Shown: one piece after another, positions 7,629 through 15,862 of the stretch
How positions within the stretch are numbered: position 1 is the first letter of the stretch
Layout of the letters: the number at the start of each line of letters is the position of its first letter
Source of the DNA: Sphingobacteriales bacterium
GTDB taxonomy: Bacteria > Bacteroidota > Bacteroidia > Chitinophagales > Chitinophagaceae
Assembly: GCA_016185185.1 (NCBI GenBank)
Contig: JACPOD010000064.1
Coordinates: 1-45,823 of the forward strand
Direction: 5' to 3'
DNA: 45,823 nucleotides
Translations under genes and position numbers: made by a program
Notes under the pieces: model-generated
Told to the model about the DNA's origin: nothing
The model's database searches: none
Seen by the model: the letters and a program-made list of their open reading frames with translations, nothing else

Positions 7629-10098
7629 ACTTTAATAAAGTTACTGTTCCTTTTTTGATAACCAGGCCCTGGCTTTGAAACTGATATTTACAAACCCATA
7701 CGTATGTACCAGCTACTATCCCGCCCCTTGTTTTTCCATCCCATGCCTGCCGAAAATTTTGTGATTTAAAAACCGGTTCGCCCCACCTGTTATAAACAGC
7801 AAATTCATAAAGTTTCAATCTTCCGGAAATTATTGGTTTGAACAAATCGTTACGGCCATCATTGTTTGGGGTAAATGTATTGGGTATATAAATAGACTGC
7901 GGGCAATCTTTTACAGTTATTGTTACGGTATCTTTTAAAAAACACCCGGGAAATTTTTCAGCCGTTACGGAGTATTTTGTTGAAACACCTGGTTGTACCT
8001 CTGCCTTGTTAACAGCAACCAGTGTAAGATTTGTTGAGGGCAGCCAATTGTAATTTAAAAAGCCTTCAGTTGCTTCCAGTATTACAGGCTCTGATTTGCA
8101 TATTACAGTATCTTTTTCGATTTTCAGGAACATATCGGTTTGGATAATATTAATCGTGTCAGCATACTCCCGGTTACAATAGTCTTTGGCTGTTACAAAG
8201 TACCTCCCCGCTGTTGTTGCTTCAAAAACACTGTCTGTTGAATTATTTTGCCAATGGTAATTTATAAAAGAGGGGTTGTATGCATTTAGCATGTATCTTG
8301 AATTAGGGCAATACAAAGTGTCTTTACCCAAGTTAATACGTTGTGCCGGGGCAACCACTTTAATCTCAACACTATCTTTTAATAAATTGCATGTGCTTGG
8401 TTGCGCATAAATTTTCCCTTTATAGCTTTTGTCAAATGTTAACTGGAGGGTAGTGTCGTTTGTTTGAATAAATGATTTTACCTCTGTTGTATCAAACACA
8501 AAATTTACTTTACCAATGCACAACGGGTTTTTGTATGCAGTAATGATTATTGGATAATTTGTGTTACATACCGTATCAGGGGCATGGAGTTTAATAGTAT
8601 CGCAGACTATTTTCTCCTTACATACTTCTGTAGTGGAAAACATAAGGTTTTCCGGATCCGTTACTGCCTGATTGGCTACAAGTATAGGGATATTTCCTTT
8701 GCCGAATAACTGAGCCTTTACTTCCGTTATATTTATAGGATTAACAGTTCCATTACCTAATTCATAACCAATACATGAATTTTCTCTGTTATAAAGTGCA
8801 GTGGTATTAATTAGTACAATTTTGTTGAGGGAATTGGAACCGTTGATATTTATTCTCAATCGCAGTGAATTATCCGGATCAGTTATTGCATCCCAGGTAA
8901 AGCTATTTTGAAATGGAACAATATCAGAAATTTTAATAACCCTTCTTTTTTTTATTGTTTGATTATTATCCACAATGGTATAAATCAGTGATTTCTCCAG
9001 TTGACTGCCTGATGAGAATAATAGTGTGTTATCCGGTTTTGAAAAAACCTGTTGCCAGACTGGATTTACATCACTTTGTATTGGCAGGTTAATGATTACA
9101 GCTTTCTTTATATTCAATTCCTTATCTACAACAACAAGCAAATTCTTTGATTCGTGTTCATTAATATCAACAGGATCTGCCTGTGCCACTATTAAAATTT
9201 CATTGCGTGTAGTATCATAATTTATTTGTTTGGCATTGAAATGAATAGTTTTCCCTGAAATATTGAATTGAAAAAATTTATATTGAATAATGTCTCCGTT
9301 TTCATAATTTAACCGGGAGATAAAAAAGCCATCCTTACCCTTAGGCCAGTAGTTAAAAGTTTCAGCACCGTAATAAAAATGACCCAGGAAGTAAACGCTG
9401 TTATTGCCATAGGTTAAATTATTTTCAGGTTCATACTTTTTATGAAATAGGCCGAGGCCACCCACCTCAATTTTTTTTGCCCATTTAATGTTCCCTGTAT
9501 CATCCAGCAAACTGATATTATAACTATTATCTTCCACCGTGGGAAAACAACTGCCATACAGTAATTTGTTAGATACCAAAATATCATTATTCTTTCCTTT
9601 TCCCACTACATCGCCTAACACAATTGGGTTATATCCATCAGTAAAATAAAACTTTTTCCAATTCATGTTACCGCTTGCATTAATACTGATTAATGACAAT
9701 ATTTTACATGGGCCGTTAGCAGGCGGCTGGAGCGCATGCCCGGATAATATGACATTGTCCTCATTTAAGACGTGTAACCCTGAAAACTGTTCACTGAGTC
9801 CAAAACCGGAGTATTTTGTAAGCGGGTATCTTTTTGCCCATACTATTTTGTAGTCTTTATCAAGTTTAATCAGGTTAGGTTTATTGGGTTCATTTAAAGA
9901 AAAGGGGAAATAATAATTTTTTTCATTGTCGGTTCCGGACGTAACCGGATAACCCATCTCCCCGGTCGGGAAACTACTTACACCACTTAAAATATAACTG
10001 CTCAATGAATCGGCACACCCCTTAACCTGAGCAAAGTCTTTAATGCTGACAACTGAAAGTATAAATACAAGTAATATAATTCTTCTGGCGGCTACCAT
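7627..10098 (-). CDS. Large secreted protein with T9SS type B (CHU_C) sorting domain
   Basis: 823 residues from the ATG at 10098. A signal peptide ends near SIKDFAQ. Residues about 30-460 form a beta-rich, propeller-like region with phrases such as YKIVWAKRYPLT and GNIKWAKKIEVG. The middle has Ig/PKD-like repeats of about 80 residues (KDTLYCPNSRYMLNAY, KDTVICKSEPVILEA). The C-terminal ~90 residues, from IPNTFTPNNDGRNDLFKP to GTYVWVCKYQFQ, are the gliding-motility-associated CHU_C domain that directs secretion through the type IX system to the surface. A longer TTG start at 10125 would begin inside a palindrome and is less likely. The stop codon abuts the lutC fragment. Adhesion or surface sensing is plausible; the function is unknown. 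Confidence 0.88.
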   Translation of the reverse strand: MVAARRIILLVFILSVVSIKDFAQVKGCADSLSSYILSGVSSFPTGEMGYPVTSGTDNEKNYYFPFSLNEPNKPNLIKLDKDYKIVWAKRYPLTKYSGFGLSEQFSGLHVLNEDNVILSGHALQPPANGPCKILSLISINASGNMNWKKFYFTDGYNPIVLGDVVGKGKNNDILVSNKLLYGSCFPTVEDNSYNISLLDDTGNIKWAKKIEVGGLGLFHKKYEPENNLTYGNNSVYFLGHFYYGAETFNYWPKGKDGFFISRLNYENGDIIQYKFFQFNISGKTIHFNAKQINYDTTRNEILIVAQADPVDINEHESKNLLVVVDKELNIKKAVIINLPIQSDVNPVWQQVFSKPDNTLLFSSGSQLEKSLIYTIVDNNQTIKKRRVIKISDIVPFQNSFTWDAITDPDNSLRLRININGSNSLNKIVLINTTALYNRENSCIGYELGNGTVNPINITEVKAQLFGKGNIPILVANQAVTDPENLMFSTTEVCKEKIVCDTIKLHAPDTVCNTNYPIIITAYKNPLCIGKVNFVFDTTEVKSFIQTNDTTLQLTFDKSYKGKIYAQPSTCNLLKDSVEIKVVAPAQRINLGKDTLYCPNSRYMLNAYNPSFINYHWQNNSTDSVFEATTAGRYFVTAKDYCNREYADTINIIQTDMFLKIEKDTVICKSEPVILEATEGFLNYNWLPSTNLTLVAVNKAEVQPGVSTKYSVTAEKFPGCFLKDTVTITVKDCPQSIYIPNTFTPNNDGRNDLFKPIISGRLKLYEFAVYNRWGEPVFKSQNFRQAWDGKTRGGIVAGTYVWVCKYQFQSQGLVIKKGTVTLLK

Positions 10099-10114
10099 AA
10101 ATAAGTTGTTAAGA

Positions 10115-10144
10115 ATAGGCTGCAACCAATTGGTTGCAGCCTAT
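10115..10144. terminator. 30-bp perfect palindrome between the lipoprotein and T9SS genes
   Basis: ATAGGCTGCAACCAA and its exact complement lie back to back (10115-10129 and 10130-10144). They sit 10 bases after the lipoprotein stop and 17 before the T9SS ATG on the minus strand. As RNA it forms a GC-rich stem of 13 or more pairs followed by UUCUUAACAACUUAUUU, so it may end or attenuate transcription between the two genes. A perfect dyad could also bind a dimeric regulator. Confidence 0.7.
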
Positions 10145-10153
10145 AATAATTCA

Positions 10154-11314
10154 CTATGGGATTACTGTTCCAAAATAATATTCATATACATATGAATTAC
10201 CTAAAGTGTTACTATAAGTCTGACATGCATTTGTAGATGTTGGTATTTGCCATTGGTAAGAAGAATTATTGTATCTCCAGTTTTTATATCGTATTACCAA
10301 ATTATAAGTTCCAGAACTTATTGGGCTTGATTTGGCTATATCAAACTCTCTTATAAATCTTGAATTGTTTATAGGCATACCTGAAGGGGAAGTTGCGGTA
10401 TAATTAATAAAACTTTGGAAAGTAGCTCCTCCATCAAGAGAATATTGCGTTTCTGATAAACTCGGGACTACAAAAAAACTACTGTAGCAGGAATTTCCGA
10501 ATATGTTACATCCAACCACACCTATGACATTTGATGCTATAATTCCTGGCGGTTGAAAATATACTTTATCAACCCTGTTACAAGGCTGTGTGGCATCACC
10601 TGGGGATATTCCATACCCGGCAGGATCCGCTGGAGCCAGGGCATGTTGGTCTAATGTAGAGCTATCTGAAACAAATGTGGCCCCAAGTCTTATTATAAAG
10701 TTATCATTTGCTAAATAGTCAGTAATTAAGTCTGGGCAAGTAAATTTTACTGCATATATATTGTTGTCGGGGTTACCGGGATCAACGCCAAGGTCTTTAA
10801 TTGAAACATCAAATGTTGTTTTGTCCTGCCATGTTTGATTAAGCGGTTGATAAATAATTCTCACCCTGCCCCTGGTTTTATTATTAGCATTGTAGGGACT
10901 TACCTTAACTACTGTGTTGTTCCAGGAAACCTGGTATTCAAATTGTATAGTGCTTGAAGTAGTACTTGAGCAGTTATAAATCCTTATGTATTGCTTTAAA
11001 TCAACAAAATCGGGCACATCACCAGCACAAGTAGAACTTAAACGCATTGAAGCCAGTTTTTCTTTGCTTATTGCGTTACCCTGCATATCAACAAGCACGG
11101 CTGGTATTCGCTGATTAATTAAAGTAACCTGGGGAATCCCTCCCTGTAATTCCATTTGCTTTTTTACACTATTTCTAACAGCTTCTTCTATGTTATTATT
11201 AAGTACCTCATTTGTCTTAAGTTTATCTATTTTTTTACATCCATTTATCAGGCTTACTAAAAGGATCACAGCAATTATGCTGATGAATGCCGGTTTAAAT
11301 TTTATTGTTTTCAT
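10154..11314 (-). CDS. Lipoprotein of unknown function
   Basis: 386 residues. A type II signal peptide with lipobox LINGC (C26) predicts a lipid-anchored envelope protein. After a charged linker (residues 30-70) come a cysteine-containing beta-rich region (SSTCAGDVPDFVDLKQYIRIYNC) and tryptophan/tyrosine-rich strands up to the end (YEYYFGTVIP). I recognise no named family. It precedes the T9SS surface-protein gene in the same direction, with a strong palindrome between them, and both sit inside the stretch bounded by the two lutC 3' ends. They may therefore be a co-acquired surface pair. The start (MKTIKFKPAF) is the first ATG and gives a normal signal peptide. Confidence 0.75.
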   Translation of the reverse strand: MKTIKFKPAFISIIAVILLVSLINGCKKIDKLKTNEVLNNNIEEAVRNSVKKQMELQGGIPQVTLINQRIPAVLVDMQGNAISKEKLASMRLSSTCAGDVPDFVDLKQYIRIYNCSSTTSSTIQFEYQVSWNNTVVKVSPYNANNKTRGRVRIIYQPLNQTWQDKTTFDVSIKDLGVDPGNPDNNIYAVKFTCPDLITDYLANDNFIIRLGATFVSDSSTLDQHALAPADPAGYGISPGDATQPCNRVDKVYFQPPGIIASNVIGVVGCNIFGNSCYSSFFVVPSLSETQYSLDGGATFQSFINYTATSPSGMPINNSRFIREFDIAKSSPISSGTYNLVIRYKNWRYNNSSYQWQIPTSTNACQTYSNTLGNSYVYEYYFGTVIP

Positions 11315-11718
11315 TTAATGATAATTATTAAGTTTGAAAATAGGTTTGTTTTACAGCAGACCGTTAATTATAAAAAAATATCAGGGGGGCCGGTTACTTA
11401 ATTTACTGGTAGTAAGAAAAAATAAAGAAGCCTTCCAAACAATTATTATAAAAATCAGGATAGATAATAGCCATCTGCTAACCTTATGGAGGGGGGGGGG
11501 CTAGATATTATGATAAGAAAGGTGTTCATTACCTTGAAGATAAAAAGTAATTCAGATTAAAAAACTTTTTATACTTTAAAAACGAAAATAACTTTTAAAA
11601 ATGGGTGTGATTTCAGGCGTCAATAAGTAATAACTTCTATAAAAAATTCAAGTGGGGGAGTAAACAGTAAAAATACCAGCTTTAATTATATTATCTCAAC
11701 GTTTCAAATACCCATGCT
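11315..11718. other. 404-bp intergenic region with a ten-G homopolymer
   Basis: No credible ORF or structured RNA is seen. The stretch is AT-rich except for AGGGGGGCCGG near 11385 and an uninterrupted run of ten G at 11491-11500 (C on the coding strand of the lipoprotein gene, about 180 bases upstream of its start). It must carry the lipoprotein promoter and the 3' untranslated part of lutC. Homopolymers of this length in an AT-rich genome are slippage-prone. Confidence 0.6.
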
Positions 11719-12354
11719 TTATCGTTCAATCAAAAAACAATAAACCTCCTTAGGCCCGTGTACACCCACCACCAAAGTTTTTTCAATATCCGCTGTACGG
11801 CTGGGGCCGGTGGCAAAACTTATCAGCGAAGGAATTTTACCGTTGTATTTTTCTTTTAATAACTGCAGCCCGTCTTTTATGTCGTAAACCAACTGGTTCA
11901 TGTAAGCAAAACAAATATGCACAGGTGCATACACACTTACGGTGCGGCCGCTTTCCTGTGCACTGCTCATTGCAATGGTGCCGGTACGGGCAATTAACAC
12001 TTCGCAGGTAGTGATGCCGGCATCAGCCAGTGATAAATCTTTGGAGGAGAAATTGGCAAAACCGTTTTCAGCAATTGTTTTTTTCAGCGCTGTTTCCTTA
12101 CAAAAAATCTCTTTCCACTGTTTGGTTTCAACCAATGCTTTTAAATTTTCTACCGCTTCATTTTCATTGGTACAATACACAAACTTGCCCAGCAGTTTGC
12201 TGAACTCTTCGGCAAACTTTACTTCCAACTCTTCTTCACTTTGCTTAAACACCGGGCTGTTTCCTTCACTTTGCGGAAATGGAACAGGCACTGAAGTACT
12301 CAATGCCTGTCGTATCTTTTTTAAAATATTCTCTTTAGCAGGAGAAAATTTCAT
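11719..12354 (-). CDS. lutC: LUD-domain protein, LutC/YkgG family
   Basis: 211 residues. LutC works with LutA and LutB in L-lactate oxidation to pyruvate, where known. Recognisable blocks are LADAGITTCEVLIARTGTIA, SAQESGRTVSVYAPVHIC and the end PSRTADIEKTLVVGVHG, the conserved LUD-domain signature. The start at 12354 is two bases after the ftsH stop, so it belongs to the rsfS-ftsH transcript. lutB is 19 kb away and lutA is not in the window, so this is not a classical lut operon. Odd: the final 29 codons occur again as a fragment at 7539-7628, suggesting its present 3' end may have been replaced. Confidence 0.88.
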   Translation of the reverse strand: MKFSPAKENILKKIRQALSTSVPVPFPQSEGNSPVFKQSEEELEVKFAEEFSKLLGKFVYCTNENEAVENLKALVETKQWKEIFCKETALKKTIAENGFANFSSKDLSLADAGITTCEVLIARTGTIAMSSAQESGRTVSVYAPVHICFAYMNQLVYDIKDGLQLLKEKYNGKIPSLISFATGPSRTADIEKTLVVGVHGPKEVYCFLIER

Positions 12355-12356
12355 CT

Positions 12357-14414
12357 TTACTTATTCGTGTTTTCTGATTTAAATTCTGTGGTTACATCAG
12401 CAGAAGATATGGTGTTATTAATTGCATCAATGGCATGTGAAGGCGGAGGGGTGTCATGAATCACATCTGCAGGTTTCTTTTCTTCATACGGACGTTTCCC
12501 AATCAACGCTTCTACATCACTCTGAAACAAAACCTCTTTATATAATAACTCCTTTGCCAGTTTTTCTACTTCCACTTTTCTTTCAGTCAATAATTGTTTG
12601 GTTCGGATGTAAGCCGTATCCACCAGTTTTCTTACTTCTTCATCAATCAGTTTACCTGTTTCTTCACTGTATGGTTTGGTAAAATAATTTTCCTGAGACG
12701 GGTCGTAGAAGCTAATATTACCTACTTTATCATTCATACCATACACTGTAACCATGCTATAAGCCATCTTGGTAATTTGTTGCAGATCATTACTGGCCCC
12801 GGTTGAAATTTTACCAAAGAAGATATCCTCTGCTGCACGGCCTCCCAGTGTCATGCAAATCTGGTCATTCAACTGATCCGTATTATAAAGGTATTGTTCT
12901 TTTGGTGTATACTGGGCATATCCTAAAGCTGCAGTACCTCTGGGGACTATCGTTACTTTTAATAAAGGATAGGCATGTTCGAGGTACCAGCCACAAATGG
13001 CATGACCTGCCTCGTGGTAAGCAATAATTTCTTTTTCCTCTGGCGAAATGATCTTATTTTTCTTTTCCAAACCACCAATAACCCTGTCTATCGCATCCTG
13101 GAAATCTTCCATTTCTACTGAATCTTTTCCTTTTCTGGCAGCTATCAGGGCTGCTTCGTTACAAACATTGGCGATATCTGCACCTGCAAAACCCGGTGTT
13201 TGTTCTGCCAGTTTATGAATATCCAGTTTTTGAGAAATTTTAATTGGTTTTAAATGCACTTTAAATATCTCTTCTCTTCCTTTTACATCCGGACGATCAA
13301 TAGAAATTTGGCGATCGAAACGACCCGGTCTCAGTAATGCACTGTCTAATACATCTGGCCTGTTTGTCGCTGCCAGAATAATAATACCACTATCTGTTCC
13401 AAACCCGTCCATTTCAACCAATAACTGGTTCAGTGTATTTTCTCTTTCATCGTTACTCATGATGGCATTACGGCCACGGGCACGACCAATAGCATCTATT
13501 TCATCAATGAAAATGATACAGGGAGCTTTTTCCCTGGCTGTTTTAAATAAATCACGAACACGGCTGGCACCTACGCCAACAAATAACTCCACAAAATCAC
13601 TACCACTCAAACTAAAGAAGGGAACCTGTGCTTCACCCGCTACAGCTTTAGCTAAGAGTGTTTTACCTGTACCCGGAGGACCTACCAATAAGGCACCTTT
13701 AGGAATTTTTCCACCCAGAGCAGTATATCTTTTTGGATTCTTTAAAAAATCAACTATCTCCATTACCTCTTCTTTCGCTTCCTCTAAACCAGCCACATCA
13801 GCAAACGTAATGTTCACTTTTGTTCCTTTTTCAAATAAGGTTGCTTTTGATTTACCGATGTTGAAGATACCACCAGGGCCACCACCACCAGGGCCGCCGC
13901 CACCCATTTTACGCATCAGCAATACCCATAAACCAATCAACAGTAAAACCGGCAATAGCATTGAAATAACCGGGTTTAACCAACTCTCTTCATCCTTAAA
14001 ATCAGAGGAAGGTTTTGGAATATTGGGGTTTGCTTTAAAAACATCATTAACCTGTTCAGCAAATGTTTTTACATCTGGTATATTAAACTGGAAATGCGGA
14101 CCCGTTTTATTAAGCGGTTTGCTGTTATCCAGCTTGGTAGCTATATAAGATTTATTTAGAGATTCAGGTTTTATAGTGACCCTTACTATCCCTTTATTTT
14201 TTATCACTAAATATGAAGTAACATCACCATTTACCAGCAGCGTATCCTTAAAAAATTCCTGAGAGGTTACTGTTCCGTCCGGTGTAAACCCGCGGTAAAA
14301 CTGGGCACCCAATAAAAGCACAGCTATAATACCATAGATCCAGTATATATTAAATTTTGGTCCACGGCGTTCCTTATCTGGTTGTGTATTCGGGTTTGGC
14401 TGATTCTGATTCAT
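12357..14414 (-). CDS. ftsH: ATP-dependent zinc metalloprotease FtsH
   Basis: A 685-residue inner-membrane protease that degrades unneeded or damaged membrane and soluble proteins as a hexamer. Order: first membrane helix at about residues 25-42 (IYWIYGIIAVLLLGAQF), a periplasmic domain, a second helix near 150-168, a glycine-rich GGGGPGGGGPGG linker, then the AAA+ domain. Walker A GPPGTGKT is at about 245-252, Walker B is IIFIDEIDA, and the second region of homology includes ATNRPDVLD and RPGRFDRQ. The peptidase has zinc motif H467-E-A-G-H471. Length is normal for Bacteroidota. It lies between rsfS and lutC on the minus strand. Confidence 0.98.
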   Translation of the reverse strand: MNQNQPNPNTQPDKERRGPKFNIYWIYGIIAVLLLGAQFYRGFTPDGTVTSQEFFKDTLLVNGDVTSYLVIKNKGIVRVTIKPESLNKSYIATKLDNSKPLNKTGPHFQFNIPDVKTFAEQVNDVFKANPNIPKPSSDFKDEESWLNPVISMLLPVLLLIGLWVLLMRKMGGGGPGGGGPGGIFNIGKSKATLFEKGTKVNITFADVAGLEEAKEEVMEIVDFLKNPKRYTALGGKIPKGALLVGPPGTGKTLLAKAVAGEAQVPFFSLSGSDFVELFVGVGASRVRDLFKTAREKAPCIIFIDEIDAIGRARGRNAIMSNDERENTLNQLLVEMDGFGTDSGIIILAATNRPDVLDSALLRPGRFDRQISIDRPDVKGREEIFKVHLKPIKISQKLDIHKLAEQTPGFAGADIANVCNEAALIAARKGKDSVEMEDFQDAIDRVIGGLEKKNKIISPEEKEIIAYHEAGHAICGWYLEHAYPLLKVTIVPRGTAALGYAQYTPKEQYLYNTDQLNDQICMTLGGRAAEDIFFGKISTGASNDLQQITKMAYSMVTVYGMNDKVGNISFYDPSQENYFTKPYSEETGKLIDEEVRKLVDTAYIRTKQLLTERKVEVEKLAKELLYKEVLFQSDVEALIGKRPYEEKKPADVIHDTPPPSHAIDAINNTISSADVTTEFKSENTNK

Positions 14415-14522
14415 CCTCTATGTCTTTTTTTGTCTTCGCTTCGTTTTATGTTAATCCTGCAAAGTATTATTAATAATGATTTTTAGAACTATTTTGTTCG
14501 CTTTTTATCAAACTTTAACGGG

Positions 14523-14933
14523 TTAGTCATTATGCTCCTGCATGTTTCCATCACCCCACATTTCCTCCAGCCGGTAAAACTTCCTGGTTTCGGGATGAAA
14601 CACATGTATAACAATAGTTACGTAATCTATCAACACCCAGTGAGCACCAATTTTTCCCTCATGCCGGAAAGGTGTTTCCAGGCATTTTTTCTTTACTTCG
14701 GTTTCCACTGAATCGCTGATTGCTTTAATCTGCGTATTACTGGTTGCTTCACATATAATAAAATAGTCCGCCACCGCCTCAGGTATCTTTCTAAGGTCGA
14801 GGCTCACTATATTTTCTCCTTTCTTTTGCTGAATAGCTTTGATGATAGTTTTGAAAATACTGCTGTTCCTGGTTAATCGTGTGATTTTCGATTTCTTTTG
14901 AGAGGTGGATACCGTTAATGCTGCCAAATGCAA
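14523..14933 (-). CDS. rsfS: Ribosomal silencing factor RsfS (Iojap/YbeB family)
   Basis: 136 residues. RsfS binds ribosomal protein uL14 and blocks joining of the subunits in slow growth. The core LDLRKIPEAVADYFIICEA, then TEVKKKCLETPFRHEGKIG and WVLIDYVTIVIHVFHPETR, is a textbook match. The start is a TTG at 14933 (read as MHLAALTVSTS). There is no ATG in frame before the upstream stop at about 15003, and this N-terminus followed by RLTRNSSIFKTIIKAIQ resembles relatives. It is divergent from birA and followed by ftsH (108-bp gap). I see no clear promoter box in the pyrimidine-rich spacer 14934-15167. Confidence 0.92.
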   Translation of the reverse strand: MHLAALTVSTSQKKSKITRLTRNSSIFKTIIKAIQQKKGENIVSLDLRKIPEAVADYFIICEATSNTQIKAISDSVETEVKKKCLETPFRHEGKIGAHWVLIDYVTIVIHVFHPETRKFYRLEEMWGDGNMQEHND

Positions 14934-15167
14934 TAAATTTTGTTTTTCAAATACAACCGGTGGTTGCTTTTTAATTTTTATATTGTGAACTAACTGTTCA
15001 ATTTAACTATTAACCTGTCATTTCTCTCTGCTATCGATCTTCTTTCTCCTCGTCATTTCTTATGTTCCTCTTTTATTACAAACAACCAAATGCAGACTCT
15101 TCACTTCTTCTTCATCTGCCTTTTATTAACTTGCCAAAAATACTAATCTTTTATCTATCTGATCGAC

Positions 15168-15780
15168 ATGTCATCAACCAATCCTGTATTAATTTTTCTC
15201 CCGGGTGTAGATAGCACCAACAACTATGCCATGGCACAGGTACATGCGGGGTTGGCAAAACATGGAAAGTGCAGCTGTGGCCCTGGGTGTTTATGATTTT
15301 TTCAGCAAATATGCGGGTGATGAAACGACAATCAAATGGCCTAATGATATTTATTGGCGTGACAGAAAGGCAGGGGGCATATTGATTGAGAATATAATTG
15401 CAGGTGCTGAATACCGCTGGGCTATTGCCGGAATAGGTATCAATATTAATCAAACAAATTTTCCCGAATCATTACCTAACCCGGTTTCTTTAAAACAAAT
15501 AACCGGTAAAGACAGGGTTTCATTTCAATTGGCAGAAGAATTACATCGTGCAGTTCTTAATAGAACAGATCAGTTAAAAGCAGAAGGGTTTCAACCCATT
15601 TATCAATCCTATCAATCACATTTATACAAAATGAATCAACTTCAAAAATTCAAAAAACAAAACCGTGTTTTTGAAGCGATTGTAAAAGATGTCTCTCCCT
15701 GTGGGCAATTGGTAGTGCAACATGCCACTGAAGAAAGCTATGATTTTGGGGAAATTGAATGGGTAATTATAAAAAATTAA
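15168..15780 (+). pseudogene. birA: Biotin--protein ligase gene with internal deletion and frameshift
   Basis: Two BirA pieces lie in different frames. The first, from ATG 15168, encodes MSSTNPVLIFLPGVDSTNNY and runs to AKHG (33 recognisable residues with the DSTN motif), then hits TGA at 15294-15296. The second begins at about 15268 with SAAVALGVYDFF, continues with IKWPNDIYW, RKAGGILIEN and GIGININQ, and ends at 15780 with the C-terminal SH3-like domain (about 170 residues). Missing between them are roughly 45-55 residues that in family members carry the GRGRRG-type loop (GKGQRG in relatives) binding biotinyl-AMP. The breakpoint is near 15264-15268. Without that loop and with the frame lost, neither piece should ligate biotin. 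An ATG at 15226 can start the second frame but would give no complete domain. Confidence 0.85.
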
Positions 15781-15803
15781 GAATTTATATTTAACGGGTT
15801 CAT

Positions 15804-15829
15804 TTGGTTAGGCGGCGTCGTTACCTTTG
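15804..15829 (+). promoter_or_regulatory. Candidate icd promoter
   Basis: A -7 box TACCTTTG at 15822-15829 fits the Bacteroidota TAnnTTTG consensus. A TTTG at 15803-15806 could act as the -33 element, though the 15-base spacer is shorter than the usual 17-23. The icd ATG follows 33 bases later. Confidence 0.5.
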
Positions 15830-15862
15830 CCGCACTTACATGATCATATTAAAACATAGTTT

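Noticed and set aside
10099-10125. Longer TTG start for the T9SS gene
   Set aside because: It would start translation inside the 30-bp palindrome and push the signal peptide ten residues inward; ATG 10098 gives a normal signal peptide.
13459-14148. A 229-codon open frame on the plus strand opposite ftsH
   Set aside because: It is the antisense of conserved AAA+ codons; its composition (Pro/Ser/Lys-rich) and lack of homology show it is a shadow frame.
15226-15780. An independent short biotin-ligase-like gene starting at ATG 15226
   Set aside because: Its first 13 residues are the out-of-frame reading of the BirA N-terminus; true similarity begins only at SAAVALG, so it is the 3' half of a broken gene.
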